NCBI RefSeq assembly: GCF_006274605.1
Contig: NZ_CP040846.1
Location: forward strand, 186,001-250,000
From: Thermococcus indicus
Lineage (GTDB): Archaea; Methanobacteriota_B; Thermococci; Thermococcales; Thermococcaceae
Length of the DNA stretch: 64,000 bases
Direction: 5' to 3'
Position 1 is the stretch's first letter; each line of letters opens with the position of its first letter. The notes under the pieces are model-generated. The model was not told the origin of the DNA. It did not search any database and saw only the letters and a list, made by a program, of their open reading frames with translations. Both the position numbers and the translations under genes were made by a program. Positions 42,892-51,457 of the stretch are shown in pieces.

Positions 42892-43889
42892 CACCTTATT
42901 TCCGCCCGTACGAATCCAAGATATGCCGCGACAAATCCTATTATCAGATACGCCAGCAGGAAGACGATTTCCCTCTTGGCGAAGGACAGGCTCTCGGTCA
43001 GGCTGTACGTCGGCTGTTCTGGGCCCTCCATTCCGGCGGAATACATCGCGTCCTCCCAGGATTGTGCGTGCGGGTTAAGGACATACTGCGCTATCTGCTG
43101 GAAGTCCGCCCTTGGGGACAGGCTGCTGACCGTTTCGAGGGTGTCAAAGTATTTCTTGCTCCACTCCTGTATCTGTTCGTCGTACTCCTCCCACAGCTTT
43201 TCATACGCCTGCAGCTCCTCGATGGTCACGTTCTCGGAGTAGTCCATGAAAGCCCCCTCGGGTGGCTGGGGCTGTGGTCCCGCCACGTGATCTGCCACGA
43301 TTGGCGCCACGGCTTCAAACACCACCGTGACGGCCAGGAAGAGAACCAGGGCGTACATCAGGGCGCTGCCGCTGGACTTGGAGTGTGCCGAGAACGCAAC
43401 GGCTATCCCGAAGAACACCAGCAGGTACAGGTAGGCGAAAAAGAAGTACACCGCCAGTCTGGTGATTGAAGTGCCGTCCACAGTGACCCCCATCCACATC
43501 AGCGTTCCCAGAACGACGAGGAACGTTATCACCACCGCTACCGCCAGTGTCATGGCTCCCCCGAGGAGTTTTCCCAGTATCACCTGATCCCTGTAGACAG
43601 GATGGCCCATGAGGACCTTGAGAGTCCTGTTCTCCCTCTCACGGGTTATCGCGTCAAAACCGAGCGCGAGGGCGAATATTCCCCCGATGAGTCCAAGGTA
43701 GTATGTGACCCCCCACATGACTTCGTAGACCTTTGGACTTTCCCCTTCCATGCCCCTCCAGGACATTATGCCCGTTTTTACCTGTGCCAGTGCGAGCAGG
43801 GTTATGAGAAGCAGAAACCCGAACAGAACCAGAAACCGCCTGCTGGTCATATAGTCACGGAACTCCTTGCTCGCTATTGCCCCTATCAT
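42891..43889 (-). CDS. ABC-2 type transporter permease
   Basis: 332 residues: N-terminal MIGAIASKEFRDYMTSRRF, six hydrophobic segments and one large extracellular loop of about 90 residues (about 205-300) rich in acidic residues. Typical ABC-2 permease with FDAITRERENRTLKVLMGHP as the coupling region. Starts 4 nt inside the ATPase gene and ends overlapping the surface-protein start. Likely exports a lipid, glycan or peptide. Confidence 0.87.
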   Translation of the reverse strand: MIGAIASKEFRDYMTSRRFLVLFGFLLLITLLALAQVKTGIMSWRGMEGESPKVYEVMWGVTYYLGLIGGIFALALGFDAITRERENRTLKVLMGHPVYRDQVILGKLLGGAMTLAVAVVITFLVVLGTLMWMGVTVDGTSITRLAVYFFFAYLYLLVFFGIAVAFSAHSKSSGSALMYALVLFLAVTVVFEAVAPIVADHVAGPQPQPPEGAFMDYSENVTIEELQAYEKLWEEYDEQIQEWSKKYFDTLETVSSLSPRADFQQIAQYVLNPHAQSWEDAMYSAGMEGPEQPTYSLTESLSFAKREIVFLLAYLIIGFVAAYLGFVRAEIR

Positions 43890-44809
43890 TCGTCCTCCCT
43901 CCCGTAAACCAGCTCGAGGAATACCTCCTCCAGCGTTGGTTCATGCAGGTGAACATCGATGACGGTGTAGCCCATGTCCGTTAGTTCCTCCACCAGCTCC
44001 TCTCTGATGTCCCGGGATGCGTAGACGGTCAGTCTGTTGCTTCCCGCTTTGCGCCACTCTATCACTTCTGTGTTCAGGTCATTAAGAGCGAGCGGCTGCT
44101 TTGTTTCCACCGTTATAAAGACCCTCCCCTCAATGAATTTCCGCTTTATCTCCTCCTGGCTGCCGCTTATGAGGAGTTTTCCCCCGGATATTATCCCTAT
44201 CTCATCGCTTACCTCCTCGACCTCGGGGAGGATGTGGGACGAGAAGAACACCGTTTTTCCATCTTTCTTCAATCTGCGTATCAGTTCCCTCATTTCCACC
44301 GCTCCCCGGGGGTCAAGACCGTTGGTCGGTTCATCGAGGAAGAGAACCTCCGGGTCGTTCAGGAGGGCCTGGGCCAGCAGAAGGCGCTGCTTCATACCGG
44401 TGGAGAATCCCCCCACCTTTCTGTCCGCGGCGTCTTCGAGTCCCACGAGCTCGAGCAGTTCCTTTGCCCTCTTCTTGGCATCTTCTTTGGGAATCCTGTA
44501 GAATTTGGATATGTACATGAGGTTATCGAAGGCCGTCAGATTGGGGTAGAGTCCGCCCTCCGCGGGCATGAACCCGCTTATCCTTTTGACCTCCACCGGC
44601 TTTTCCTGAACGTCTATCCCTGCCACGTAGGCCCTGCCCTCCGTTGGCTGAATGAGGCCCAGGAGAAGAAGTATCGTCGTTGTTTTGCCCGCTCCGTTTG
44701 GTCCCAGAAATCCGTAGACGGTCCCTTTTTTCACGGTTAGGTTTAGGCGATCCACGGCGGCAATGCCGTCATAAACTTTCGTGAGGTTTTCAGTTTCGAT
44801 TATGTTCAT
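43886..44809 (-). CDS. ABC transporter ATPase
   Basis: 307-residue nucleotide-binding subunit. Walker A GPNGAGKTT, signature FSTGMKQRLLLA, Walker B VLFLDEPTNGLD, switch His in FFSSHILPEVE, then a regulatory C-terminal domain of about 80 residues as in DrrA-type exporters. ATG 44809 has GGTGAT 5 nt in front; the longer frame to 44881 has no support. First gene of the three-gene exporter operon. Confidence 0.93.
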   Translation of the reverse strand: MNIIETENLTKVYDGIAAVDRLNLTVKKGTVYGFLGPNGAGKTTTILLLLGLIQPTEGRAYVAGIDVQEKPVEVKRISGFMPAEGGLYPNLTAFDNLMYISKFYRIPKEDAKKRAKELLELVGLEDAADRKVGGFSTGMKQRLLLAQALLNDPEVLFLDEPTNGLDPRGAVEMRELIRRLKKDGKTVFFSSHILPEVEEVSDEIGIISGGKLLISGSQEEIKRKFIEGRVFITVETKQPLALNDLNTEVIEWRKAGSNRLTVYASRDIREELVEELTDMGYTVIDVHLHEPTLEEVFLELVYGREDE

Positions 44810-45015
44810 CTTAATCACCCAACATAGTAGGAAGCTCACTTTAATATAAGCGTTTTGGTTTGGATAGGTTAAGGTAAACAATACTTATTTCGTACGTTGT
44901 CTTTGTGATGCGTTGGTTTTGCTTTAGTGTTCCTCCGCAGGGACAAGATAAAACATTTTCAGTTCAGTAAACCTTTTAAGCACCGCTGAACAAGCATGGA
45001 CTGGGGTGTGTCTGA

Positions 45016-45591
45016 ATGGAGAAGGATGGTAAACCCCGATTATCGTACGAGACAACCTTCAGGGTGAAGGTTCTCATCCTGGCCCTCATCTTTGGAATAG
45101 CTATATTCATGATAGTCTATTATCCCATCATCTCCCACCAGGTTGACCCGTTTAAAGTTGAGTCCCCCCGGGGCCAGATACTGCTCGCCCAGAACTTCTC
45201 CGTTGCAGGGATCAACTACACGAACGCCGTTCCGTTCACCGCCAAGAACAACGCCCTCGTCCTGGGGGGAAGTGATGAGCTGGACGAAACCCTGACGATT
45301 ACCGTGTCCACACCGCAGTGGTGCGCTGATCTGTGGGTCTGGGGAGGCTCGGCCAACGGGTGGGTGAGGAAGTACGAGTGTGCGAGGGAACTCCAGCTGA
45401 GCAAGTACGCCTTCAACAGGGTTCCAATCCACGAGGCCAAGGAGATGGCCCGCTGGAGCCTGGAGCCGGGATACGTCATTGTTTTCCACAAGAACGGCCC
45501 GGTTAGGAGATATGAGCTCGTCAACTTCACCGTGACCTACGGGGGAGAAAGGGATTGGGGAGCCTTCAAAGTGTCCTTTAAAAGCTCGTGA
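45016..45591 (+). CDS. Membrane-anchored protein, tandem paralogue 1
   Basis: 191 residues with one N-terminal hydrophobic segment (VLILALIFGIAIFMIVYYPII) and an extracytoplasmic beta-rich domain with two cysteines (WCADLWVWGG, YECAREL) likely to pair. Ends in VNFTVTYGGERDWGAFKVSF, nearly identical in pattern to the following gene. A CTTTTAAGC box about 35 nt upstream. Not recognised; secreted domain of unknown role. Confidence 0.72.
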   Translation: MEKDGKPRLSYETTFRVKVLILALIFGIAIFMIVYYPIISHQVDPFKVESPRGQILLAQNFSVAGINYTNAVPFTAKNNALVLGGSDELDETLTITVSTPQWCADLWVWGGSANGWVRKYECARELQLSKYAFNRVPIHEAKEMARWSLEPGYVIVFHKNGPVRRYELVNFTVTYGGERDWGAFKVSFKSS

Positions 45592-45600
45592 GGTGTTCTC

Positions 45601-46128
45601 ATGAAACTCTCCTATGAAACTGCCTTCCGCCTCAAGGCCCTCTCCGTGGCGGTACTCTTTGGCCTGGTGATATTCTACATCGTGTACTACCCGATAATAT
45701 CCTACAACCCGGTGCCGTACGGCGTTGCCTCGCCCAAGGGGCAGCTGCTGCTCATGAAGAACATAACGTTCGGCGGCATGGAATGGGAGAACGCCGTCGA
45801 TCTGTACAACAACCTGGTTCTGAAGGGCGACGAGGACTACGGGGACTACGTGGTTCTTGAGCTCAAGACCCCCGGCTGGTGCATGGACGTGGTCGTTTGG
45901 AGCGGGACCGCTTATGTTAGAAAGGCAGAATGTGTTAGAAAGGTCACTATATCCAGGTACACCTTCCGCATACCCCCCGGCTCATACTGGTACCTCGACG
46001 GCTCCTACCACCTGATACTCTACAAACCTGACGATGTTCCAGAGAACTACGAGATGGTTAACTTCACCGTCACCTACGGCCCGAAGTCCGACTGGGGGGC
46101 CTTTAAGGCGGCCTATCCAAAGAAGTGA
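45601..46128 (+). CDS. Membrane-anchored protein, tandem paralogue 2
   Basis: 175 residues, same plan as the gene 9 nt upstream: LSYETAFRLK start, one helix, WCMDVVVWSG...AECVRK cysteine pair, and VNFTVTYGPKSDWGAFKAAY end. The two genes therefore arose by tandem duplication and are probably co-translated (GAGGTG before this ATG). A partnership of the two domains on the surface is plausible. Confidence 0.72.
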   Translation: MKLSYETAFRLKALSVAVLFGLVIFYIVYYPIISYNPVPYGVASPKGQLLLMKNITFGGMEWENAVDLYNNLVLKGDEDYGDYVVLELKTPGWCMDVVVWSGTAYVRKAECVRKVTISRYTFRIPPGSYWYLDGSYHLILYKPDDVPENYEMVNFTVTYGPKSDWGAFKAAYPKK

Positions 46129-46180
46129 CATCAAAGAGGGGGCAAAGGAAAGTTTTTCCCTCCTTTCGCTTTCCCCTGGC

Positions 46181-46303
46181 TCATGCCTGAGCCTCTGGTT
46201 CCTTCTTCGCGGACCTTGCCCCGAGGGACAGCGCTATAAAGCTCGCACCGGCGACTATAAGCTCAATCGCCACAAAGAGGCCTATGACTTTTCTCTTCTC
46301 ACA
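46181..46303 (-). pseudogene. 3' part of a membrane-hairpin gene split by the insertion element
   Basis: About 40 codons in the minus strand, reading ACEKRKVIGLFVAIELIV and ending AKKEPEAQA before the stop at 46181-46183. It has one membrane helix and no start of its own. Joined to the fragment at 47754-47935 it gives a complete small two-helix protein of about 100 residues. Confidence 0.7.
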
Positions 46304-47754
46304 AGCCTCGTCCTTTAGGGCGGGGTGCAGTGTTTGATAAATTGGCCCTCAACGAGGAAAGCAACACTCTTTTAAAGCATAAAACCCGTACCATACTTTG
46401 AAATGAAGCGAGCAGTAACGGTAAAACTACAACCGAGCAAAGAACAGGAGAAAGTCCTCTTCGAGTTAGCTCACGCTTCAGCAATAGTCTGGAACAAGCT
46501 CAACTACCGGAGGCTCAAACAGTTTAAAAAATTTGGCAAAATAGACTTTTCAACAACTGAAAAAGAAGCCTATCACGAGTTCAAAAACTGGATTGGCGGC
46601 TCAACAGTTCAACAATTAGCTCGAAAGAATGCAGAAGCGTGGCGAAGTTTCTTCACCCTCAATCGGAAGAAAAAGAGTGATGAATTACCAGAATGGTTCA
46701 AACCAAGACCACCAAAATTCGTCAGGGAAAAGAACGGCAGAAAACTCTTCGTAATCCCCTGAGAAACGACCAGTATCGGATTAATGGGAACGTTATTGAA
46801 TTGAGACGTCTCGGCAAGTTTGGGAAACTCAAAATCCAGTTTAAGGGCAGAATACACCTGAAGGGCAAGCAAGGGCGGTTGGAAATAACCTACGATCCGG
46901 TAAAGCGGAAGTGGTATGCTCACGTGAGCTTCACGGTTAGTGAGAAACTCGAAAATGGCGGGTGGGTTTCACTCCCAAGAACTCCAAAGGGAAGTCTCTC
47001 GGCGGGAATAGACTTGGGAGTGAACAATTTAATGGCGGTCTACGTTGAGAATGGGGAAAGCTTTCTGGTCAATGGAAGACCGTTAAAGAGCATTGATTTT
47101 TACTGGCGGAGGAAGATTGCCGAATACCAATCAAAACTCAACAAGAGTGGAGCTAAAACGAGTAGAAAACTCAAAAGAATGCACGAGAGGGCTAAACTCC
47201 AAGCAAGGCATTACATTAACACGGCGGTAAGAAGAACAGTGAAAAAACTTTACGACCTCGGTGTTTCGAGGATTATTGTGGGTTACCCGAATGGTATTGC
47301 AAGAAATTCTGACAAGGGTAGCAAGCAGAACTTTATCCTTTCCCACGTGTGGAGGTTTAATTACGTGATTAAACGCTTAACCGAGGTTGCGGAAGAGTAT
47401 GGTATTCGTGTTGTTGTGGTAGATGAGGCTTTTACTTCGCAAGTTTGCCCTCTCTATGGCCAACGCCATCCTAATGCTCGTTTTGTTAGGGGTTTATTCA
47501 AGTGCCACAGGGAGGGCGTTGTTATGAATGCTGACCTTGTTGGAGCGTTTAACATTTTGAAGAAGGTTTTGGAAACCATAACCCCGAACTTGGGCGGTTT
47601 GCTTGCCCAAGGGAGGGGTAATTGGCCTAAGACCGGGCCAGAGGGGTTGGAAACCCACTTTTTAGTGGGTTTGAATGAGACCCCTCAAACCTTCCCTCCA
47701 ATGGTGAGGGGTTAATTCGTTAGAACCCTCGCCCTCAAGGCGGGGAGGAGGTCA
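46301..47754 (+). mobile_element. IS605-type tnpB-only insertion element
   Basis: Both ends carry related GC-rich hairpin sequences, left near 46307-46325 (CCTCGTCC-TTTA-GGGCGGGG) and right near 47727-47750 (CCTCGCCCT-CA-AGGCGGGGAGG). The content is one tnpB, no Y1 transposase tnpA, so it would depend on another element to move. It lies inside a reading frame, splitting it. Ends are approximate to a few nt. The right end, next to tnpB, is where the guide RNA of such systems is made. Confidence 0.75.
46403..47715 (+). pseudogene. tnpB: Frameshifted tnpB (IS605 OrfB) RNA-guided nuclease
   Basis: Two frames, 46403-46762 and 46693-47715, join as one protein of about 437 residues if a nucleotide is added in the CCCC run 46756-46759. 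RuvC residues remain: Asp in GIDLGVNNL, Glu in VVVVDEAFTSQ, Asp in NADLVGAFN. In the zinc finger the expected CPLCG reads CPLYG (Cys to Tyr), and the second pair is KCHREG. TnpB normally uses its guide RNA to cut DNA at the target next to its element. Loss of frame and a zinc ligand suggest an inactive copy, unless a recoding event makes it. Confidence 0.82.
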
Positions 47755-47935
47755 GGAACGGCAGTATGCCGAGACCGACGATACCGAGAACGAGCAGAAC
47801 GATTCCCAGAACCAGGTACCACTGCCAGTGCGCCATCAGGCTGGCCACCTGCTTCCTGGCCATCTCCTCCCTGTATTCCGCAGGGGTCATTGGCTCCTTC
47901 TCCTCATCCCCGGCGGGTTCTTTAATCTCATCCAT
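47754..47935 (-). pseudogene. 5' part of a membrane-hairpin gene split by the insertion element
   Basis: Starts at ATG 47935 with GGAGGTAAT in front; about 60 codons encode an acidic N-terminus (KEPAGDEEKEPMTPAEY) and one helix (YLVLGIVLLVLGIVGLGIL). It then reads into the element and stops at 47735. The helix pair with the 46181 fragment recalls the DUF308/HdeD hairpin, which is inference. Confidence 0.7.
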
Positions 47936-48059
47936 GGGTATTACCTCCAAAACTCTTTTTTGCAAATATGGTGTACACTTCAAACTCATAAAAACATTTC
48001 GTCGAATAGTTTTCGGAAGCATCCGGTGCATTTTTAACCGGTTTTTTGAACGTATTTCT

Positions 48060-48575
48060 ATGAGGTTCAAACCGAGGCCTTTCACGGAGCCGGTACCCTT
48101 CAGGTGTCTCTACTGCCTAGACTGCTGCAGGGGGAGGCACATCTATCTAACTCTGGATGATATAGAGAGGATAGCGAGGGCTGGTCATGACCCCCAGGAC
48201 TTCGTGACGTTCTCCGTTGAGGGAAACAAAATACGCTTCGTCCTCGCGGTGAGGGAGTGGGACCTGGGCTGCGTCTTCCACGACCCGGAGACCGGAAAGT
48301 GCCGTGTTCACGATGCGAACCCGATAATCTGCCGCATCTATCCATTCATGGTCTCCCGCAAGCCCCTCGGTGTTGATGGAGAGATGCCCTTTGAGTACAT
48401 GGGTCAGAGGCTGTGGCTCTACTACGACGATAGCTGCCCGGGAATAAACGCTGAGGAGCCGGAAACGACGATAACCCCCGAGGAGATAGCGGAGCTCGGC
48501 CTCCGGTTCGAGAGGGAGTTCGAGAGAACGGACATGGACGGCTTTGTGAAGTTGCTCGACGAACTCGAAAGGTAA
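48060..48575 (+). CDS. YkgJ-type cysteine cluster protein
   Basis: 171 residues. CLYCLDCCRG near residue 14 and CVFHDPETGKCRVHDANPIICRIYPF in the middle form the family's cysteine pattern, proposed to hold zinc or an Fe-S cluster. Family function unknown. The ATG at 48060 lies about 30 nt after TTTTTAACC and looks leaderless; the frame further upstream overlaps the split membrane gene. Confidence 0.83.
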   Translation: MRFKPRPFTEPVPFRCLYCLDCCRGRHIYLTLDDIERIARAGHDPQDFVTFSVEGNKIRFVLAVREWDLGCVFHDPETGKCRVHDANPIICRIYPFMVSRKPLGVDGEMPFEYMGQRLWLYYDDSCPGINAEEPETTITPEEIAELGLRFEREFERTDMDGFVKLLDELER

Positions 48576-48602
48576 ATATACCCCGAGTCTAAAATTTGCA
48601 TT

Positions 48603-49163
48603 ATGAACCGGATTGCGAGTTACGCGCTTCCCCTCTGCTTCATTATTCAGGCGGTGCTCAACCTAGTTTTCTATGGCTTTCCCTCCCTTATGTTCTCCGT
48701 CCTGGTTCCCCACGGACTTTTCGGGTACATTGCATGGGCCCTTCCCCTTCTCGTGCTCGGTTACTTCGCGACCGGAGTCCTCTCACTCTACGCTCTGTCC
48801 TTCCTCAGCGCTCGCAGGGGGAAACAGTTTGGGGCGGCATATTTTGGGATCGGTTCCGTCGGTTCGGCCCTGGTTCTCGTGGATGGAACTTACGAAACTC
48901 CCATGTTGTTGATTATCTTTGCCCTCTGGCTCGTTCTCTCCCTGATCGGGATCGTTCTCCTCTTCAAGGGCGTTGAAACCAGCAGGGCGCTATCCATTGT
49001 GGCGATGGTTCTCCTAGCCATATCGGCCGTTGTTAGTGCTTCCCTGGCTCAGTGGGTCGTCGAGGACTACTACGCCCACGTCCACATAGGGGAAATCCCC
49101 GAAAACGCCACCGTTATTGTAGCCTACCCTGAAAACGTCAGTCCTCCGAACGGGACGGGCTAA
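48603..49163 (+). CDS. Membrane protein, unknown (186 aa)
   Basis: Five hydrophobic segments (about 5-27, 36-60, 73-92, 99-120, 128-150) followed by a short extracytoplasmic tail (EDYYAHVHIGEIPEN...). No known motif. GTAAATATACC about 28 nt before the ATG gives a very short leader. Probably conserved in Thermococcus; role unknown. Confidence 0.68.
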   Translation: MNRIASYALPLCFIIQAVLNLVFYGFPSLMFSVLVPHGLFGYIAWALPLLVLGYFATGVLSLYALSFLSARRGKQFGAAYFGIGSVGSALVLVDGTYETPMLLIIFALWLVLSLIGIVLLFKGVETSRALSIVAMVLLAISAVVSASLAQWVVEDYYAHVHIGEIPENATVIVAYPENVSPPNGTG

Positions 49164-49193
49164 GCTTTTAAGCTCGGTATCGAGGCTGGAATC

Positions 49194-49700
49194 ATGGAGA
49201 GGAAACTCAGGTACAGACGCGCTTCCTCGTGGGAATATGATTTAATCCTCCGCGAGGCCGAGAAGTACGGCGAGCTCAGGCACCACTTCTTTGCCGTGGT
49301 TGAGGGGAAATTCCGCGACGTCTACGCGGTAAATGAAACGGTCTGGGCCGAGATTGAGGGGATGCCCCTCAAACCCTACGCCTACGGAACCTTTGTGGGC
49401 ACGATAAAGGTGGACAAAAACCTGGTCGAGAAGTTCTATCCCAACGTCGAGTTCTTCTACTTCGTCGACGTTATGAAGAACTATGCCGTTCTAACACCCA
49501 AGGCGGGATTCCTCTTCACGACCGGTAAGGACGTGCCCAGGAGCGGCGTGAGGAGGTACGACTGGCAGGGGACGAAGAAGCTGGTGATCTACGACGAGAA
49601 CGGGATTATTCTTGGTATCGGCAGGATAAACCCCAAAAGCGGGAGGAAGTTCATTCTGAACGTTACCGACATAGGAGAGTTTCTGAGGAGGAAGCGCTGA
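49194..49700 (+). CDS. Nip7-like ribosome biogenesis protein with PUA domain
   Basis: 168 residues: an N-terminal pre-PUA domain starting [21 protein letters not shown], then a PUA RNA-binding domain with [20 protein letters not shown] and [13 protein letters not shown]. It matches what I remember of Pyrococcus Nip7, which binds AU-rich RNA and inhibits the exosome, and whose eukaryotic relatives act in 60S assembly. Own TTTTAAGC box a short way upstream of the ATG. Confidence 0.85.
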   Translation: MERKLRYRRASSWEYDLILREAEKYGELRHHFFAVVEGKFRDVYAVNETVWAEIEGMPLKPYAYGTFVGTIKVDKNLVEKFYPNVEFFYFVDVMKNYAVLTPKAGFLFTTGKDVPRSGVRRYDWQGTKKLVIYDENGIILGIGRINPKSGRKFILNVTDIGEFLRRKR

Positions 49701-49773
49701 TTCAACAACCTTCCTTAACCGGTTAGGGGGTTGTGTAGAGAAAAGAAGACTAAAATTGAAAAAATGGATGAAC

Positions 49774-49914
49774 TCATTTCAACGTCACAACTATGGCATA
49801 GCCGTTGGTCGTTTTAAGTCCCGTCATCCTTATCGTTCCTTTTTTGGTGTTGGGCGCCACTCCAACGTTCCGAGGCCTTTGAGTACGCTGGCGGGTTATT
49901 CTGTCTACAATCAA
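49774..49914 (-). CDS. Small basic protein of 46 residues, unknown
   Basis: Begins with TTG at 49914; a full GGAGGTGAT ribosome site (49921-49929) stands 6 nt in front. The product starts MIVDRITRQRTQRPRNVG and ends NGYAIVVTLK; no cysteine, no membrane segment, strongly basic in the first half. It is divergent from the secretion cluster that begins at 50015, and both promoters lie in the same 100 nt. Not recognised. It fills most of the otherwise gene-free stretch 49701-50014. Confidence 0.66.
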   Translation of the reverse strand: MIVDRITRQRTQRPRNVGVAPNTKKGTIRMTGLKTTNGYAIVVTLK

Positions 49915-50014
49915 TAATTTATCACCTCCTTATTATGTTCTTCTTTAGTAAAATACTTTTGTTTAATGAAAAACTTTATATATTTTAATGACATTGTAAT
50001 AATGAAAACCTTCG

Positions 50015-50416
50015 ATGGGGGTGGTACGTACGAAAAAGCTCGTAAAACTAAGCTTGCTCCTCTGTCTCGTGAGTTTAGTTTCCATAGCCAGCGTGTCCGC
50101 GTGGACCTCAAAGACCGTCATCCCGTCGTCTGGATGCTGGAGAATGTACGACCACGATGCGGATACCCCTCAGTGGAGCCAGGATGAGTGGGTCTGGGCC
50201 GGCGTCTCTGGATGGCTGAACATCTGCGACGGAAGAATAACCGTCGACACTTCAACCGTGAAACATGTTGCGTACTGGTCTGGTGTCAAGGTGGACAGGT
50301 CCAAGGTGCAGAGATATACTGGGGCCCGAGTCTCCTTCACAAAGATACCCTACGAGAGGTATAACGGCGATCCAGGAGAGGCTTTCGCGTTAATCCCCCA
50401 CTTCTACAAGCACTGA
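50015..50416 (+). CDS. Small secreted protein, unknown (cluster start)
   Basis: 133 residues. Signal peptide at 7-29 (LVKLSLLLCLVSLVSIASVSA), mature part about 104 residues rich in Trp, Tyr and Asp with two cysteines (SGCWRMYDHD, NICDGRI) that could form a disulfide. CTTTATATATTTT at about 49974-49986 is a strong TATA element; the leader is about 7 nt. It lies first in a run of exported and ABC transporter genes. A secreted peptide, bacteriocin-like or surface factor are options; none is shown. Confidence 0.7.
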   Translation: MGVVRTKKLVKLSLLLCLVSLVSIASVSAWTSKTVIPSSGCWRMYDHDADTPQWSQDEWVWAGVSGWLNICDGRITVDTSTVKHVAYWSGVKVDRSKVQRYTGARVSFTKIPYERYNGDPGEAFALIPHFYKH

Positions 50417-50431
50417 CTTGGGTGACGTCGC

Positions 50432-51457
50432 GTGCGGGGTAAAATAATGCTAACCTTTTATGTTTTGATTTTTTATTTGGGGGCTACCGCAGTATCGGCC
50501 ACGCCAACCTGGCTTGAACCCGGAACCTACGTTACCTACGCGGTCATCGTTCCGAAGGACGCGAGGTTCGGGACGAACAGCGTCATGGTCAAGCTCGACA
50601 TGCTCAACGAGCGCTCCTTCGAGGCGCTCTATCCCTACCTTGTTAAGGCGGAGGGACGGAACGTCTCGCGGGACGAGAACTACGTTACCCCTCTCTGGCC
50701 GACCGGAACCTCCTACCTCACCTTCAGGGTCCTCTCCGTGGACAACAACACGGCCAAAATCCTCGTCAGGCTTGAGCTCCACGATGTGGCGATTGAAAGG
50801 CCCGACCTCGCGAACGCGAGCGTGCTCGTGCTTTCCGAGGTTCTCACCCTTGACTTGAGGACCGGCGCCTACGTTATAAACGGCACGCCCGTTGGCAGGC
50901 CGAGCTTCTTCGTAGACCCCTCCAATCCGCCGGGCCCCGGCGCCGTCCTCCTGAACGTCACGGTTCCGGAAGGTGGAAACTGGGTGATGGGAGTCAAAAA
51001 CCTGAGCTACTCCCGTTACAGGGACTTTGAAGTCCTGACGCACCTGCGCGCCTTTCATCCGCCGTTCATCTACCTCGAATCTGACGTGGTGAGGTTCAAC
51101 CTCCACGGCCCGGACTACAGCTTCTCAGGGGGCACGGGCTTCTCGGCCCTCTACGACCCCTCTACCGGCCTGATGATAGCGTCCGACATGTTCTCAACCC
51201 CTCCCGAACTCGTTCTCATGGGTGTGGTTAGCTCCACGATAGAGGACGTGAACGCCTCGCGGGCCCTCCGCAAACTCCTCGCCGAGAACTCTAAGAAACG
51301 CTGGCTTCAGGGCTGGAACCTCTACGCGACCAACGTGGAGTTTCGGGATGAGGGCCCCTTCGAGAGGCCCGGCAGTCCCCTCGTGTACTACTTTGCCCTC
51401 TCCGTCCTCATAGCCATCGCGGTTGGCATCAGGGACCTTTGGAGGTGGGTTCGATGA
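50432..51457 (+). CDS. Exported membrane-anchored protein, unknown
   Basis: 341 residues. Signal peptide (LTFYVLIFYLGATAVSA), a beta-rich extracellular domain of about 290 residues, then a C-terminal helix (YYFALSVLIAIAVGIRDLW) and WRWVR tail. No catalytic motif or cysteine. GTG start with GGTGA 7 nt before. Its TGA overlaps the ATG of the ABC permease, so it is part of the transporter unit. Function unknown. Confidence 0.72.
   Translation: MRGKIMLTFYVLIFYLGATAVSATPTWLEPGTYVTYAVIVPKDARFGTNSVMVKLDMLNERSFEALYPYLVKAEGRNVSRDENYVTPLWPTGTSYLTFRVLSVDNNTAKILVRLELHDVAIERPDLANASVLVLSEVLTLDLRTGAYVINGTPVGRPSFFVDPSNPPGPGAVLLNVTVPEGGNWVMGVKNLSYSRYRDFEVLTHLRAFHPPFIYLESDVVRFNLHGPDYSFSGGTGFSALYDPSTGLMIASDMFSTPPELVLMGVVSSTIEDVNASRALRKLLAENSKKRWLQGWNLYATNVEFRDEGPFERPGSPLVYYFALSVLIAIAVGIRDLWRWVR

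Noticed and set aside
44958-44992. GTTCAG/CTGAAC inverted repeat around a TATA-like box before 45016
   Set aside because: Only six-base arms with a spacer above 20 nt; too weak to call an operator.
46750-46770. Programmed frameshift in tnpB
   Set aside because: A CCCC run alone is not a known slippery site and no downstream structure is obvious; together with the lost zinc cysteine, simple decay is more likely.
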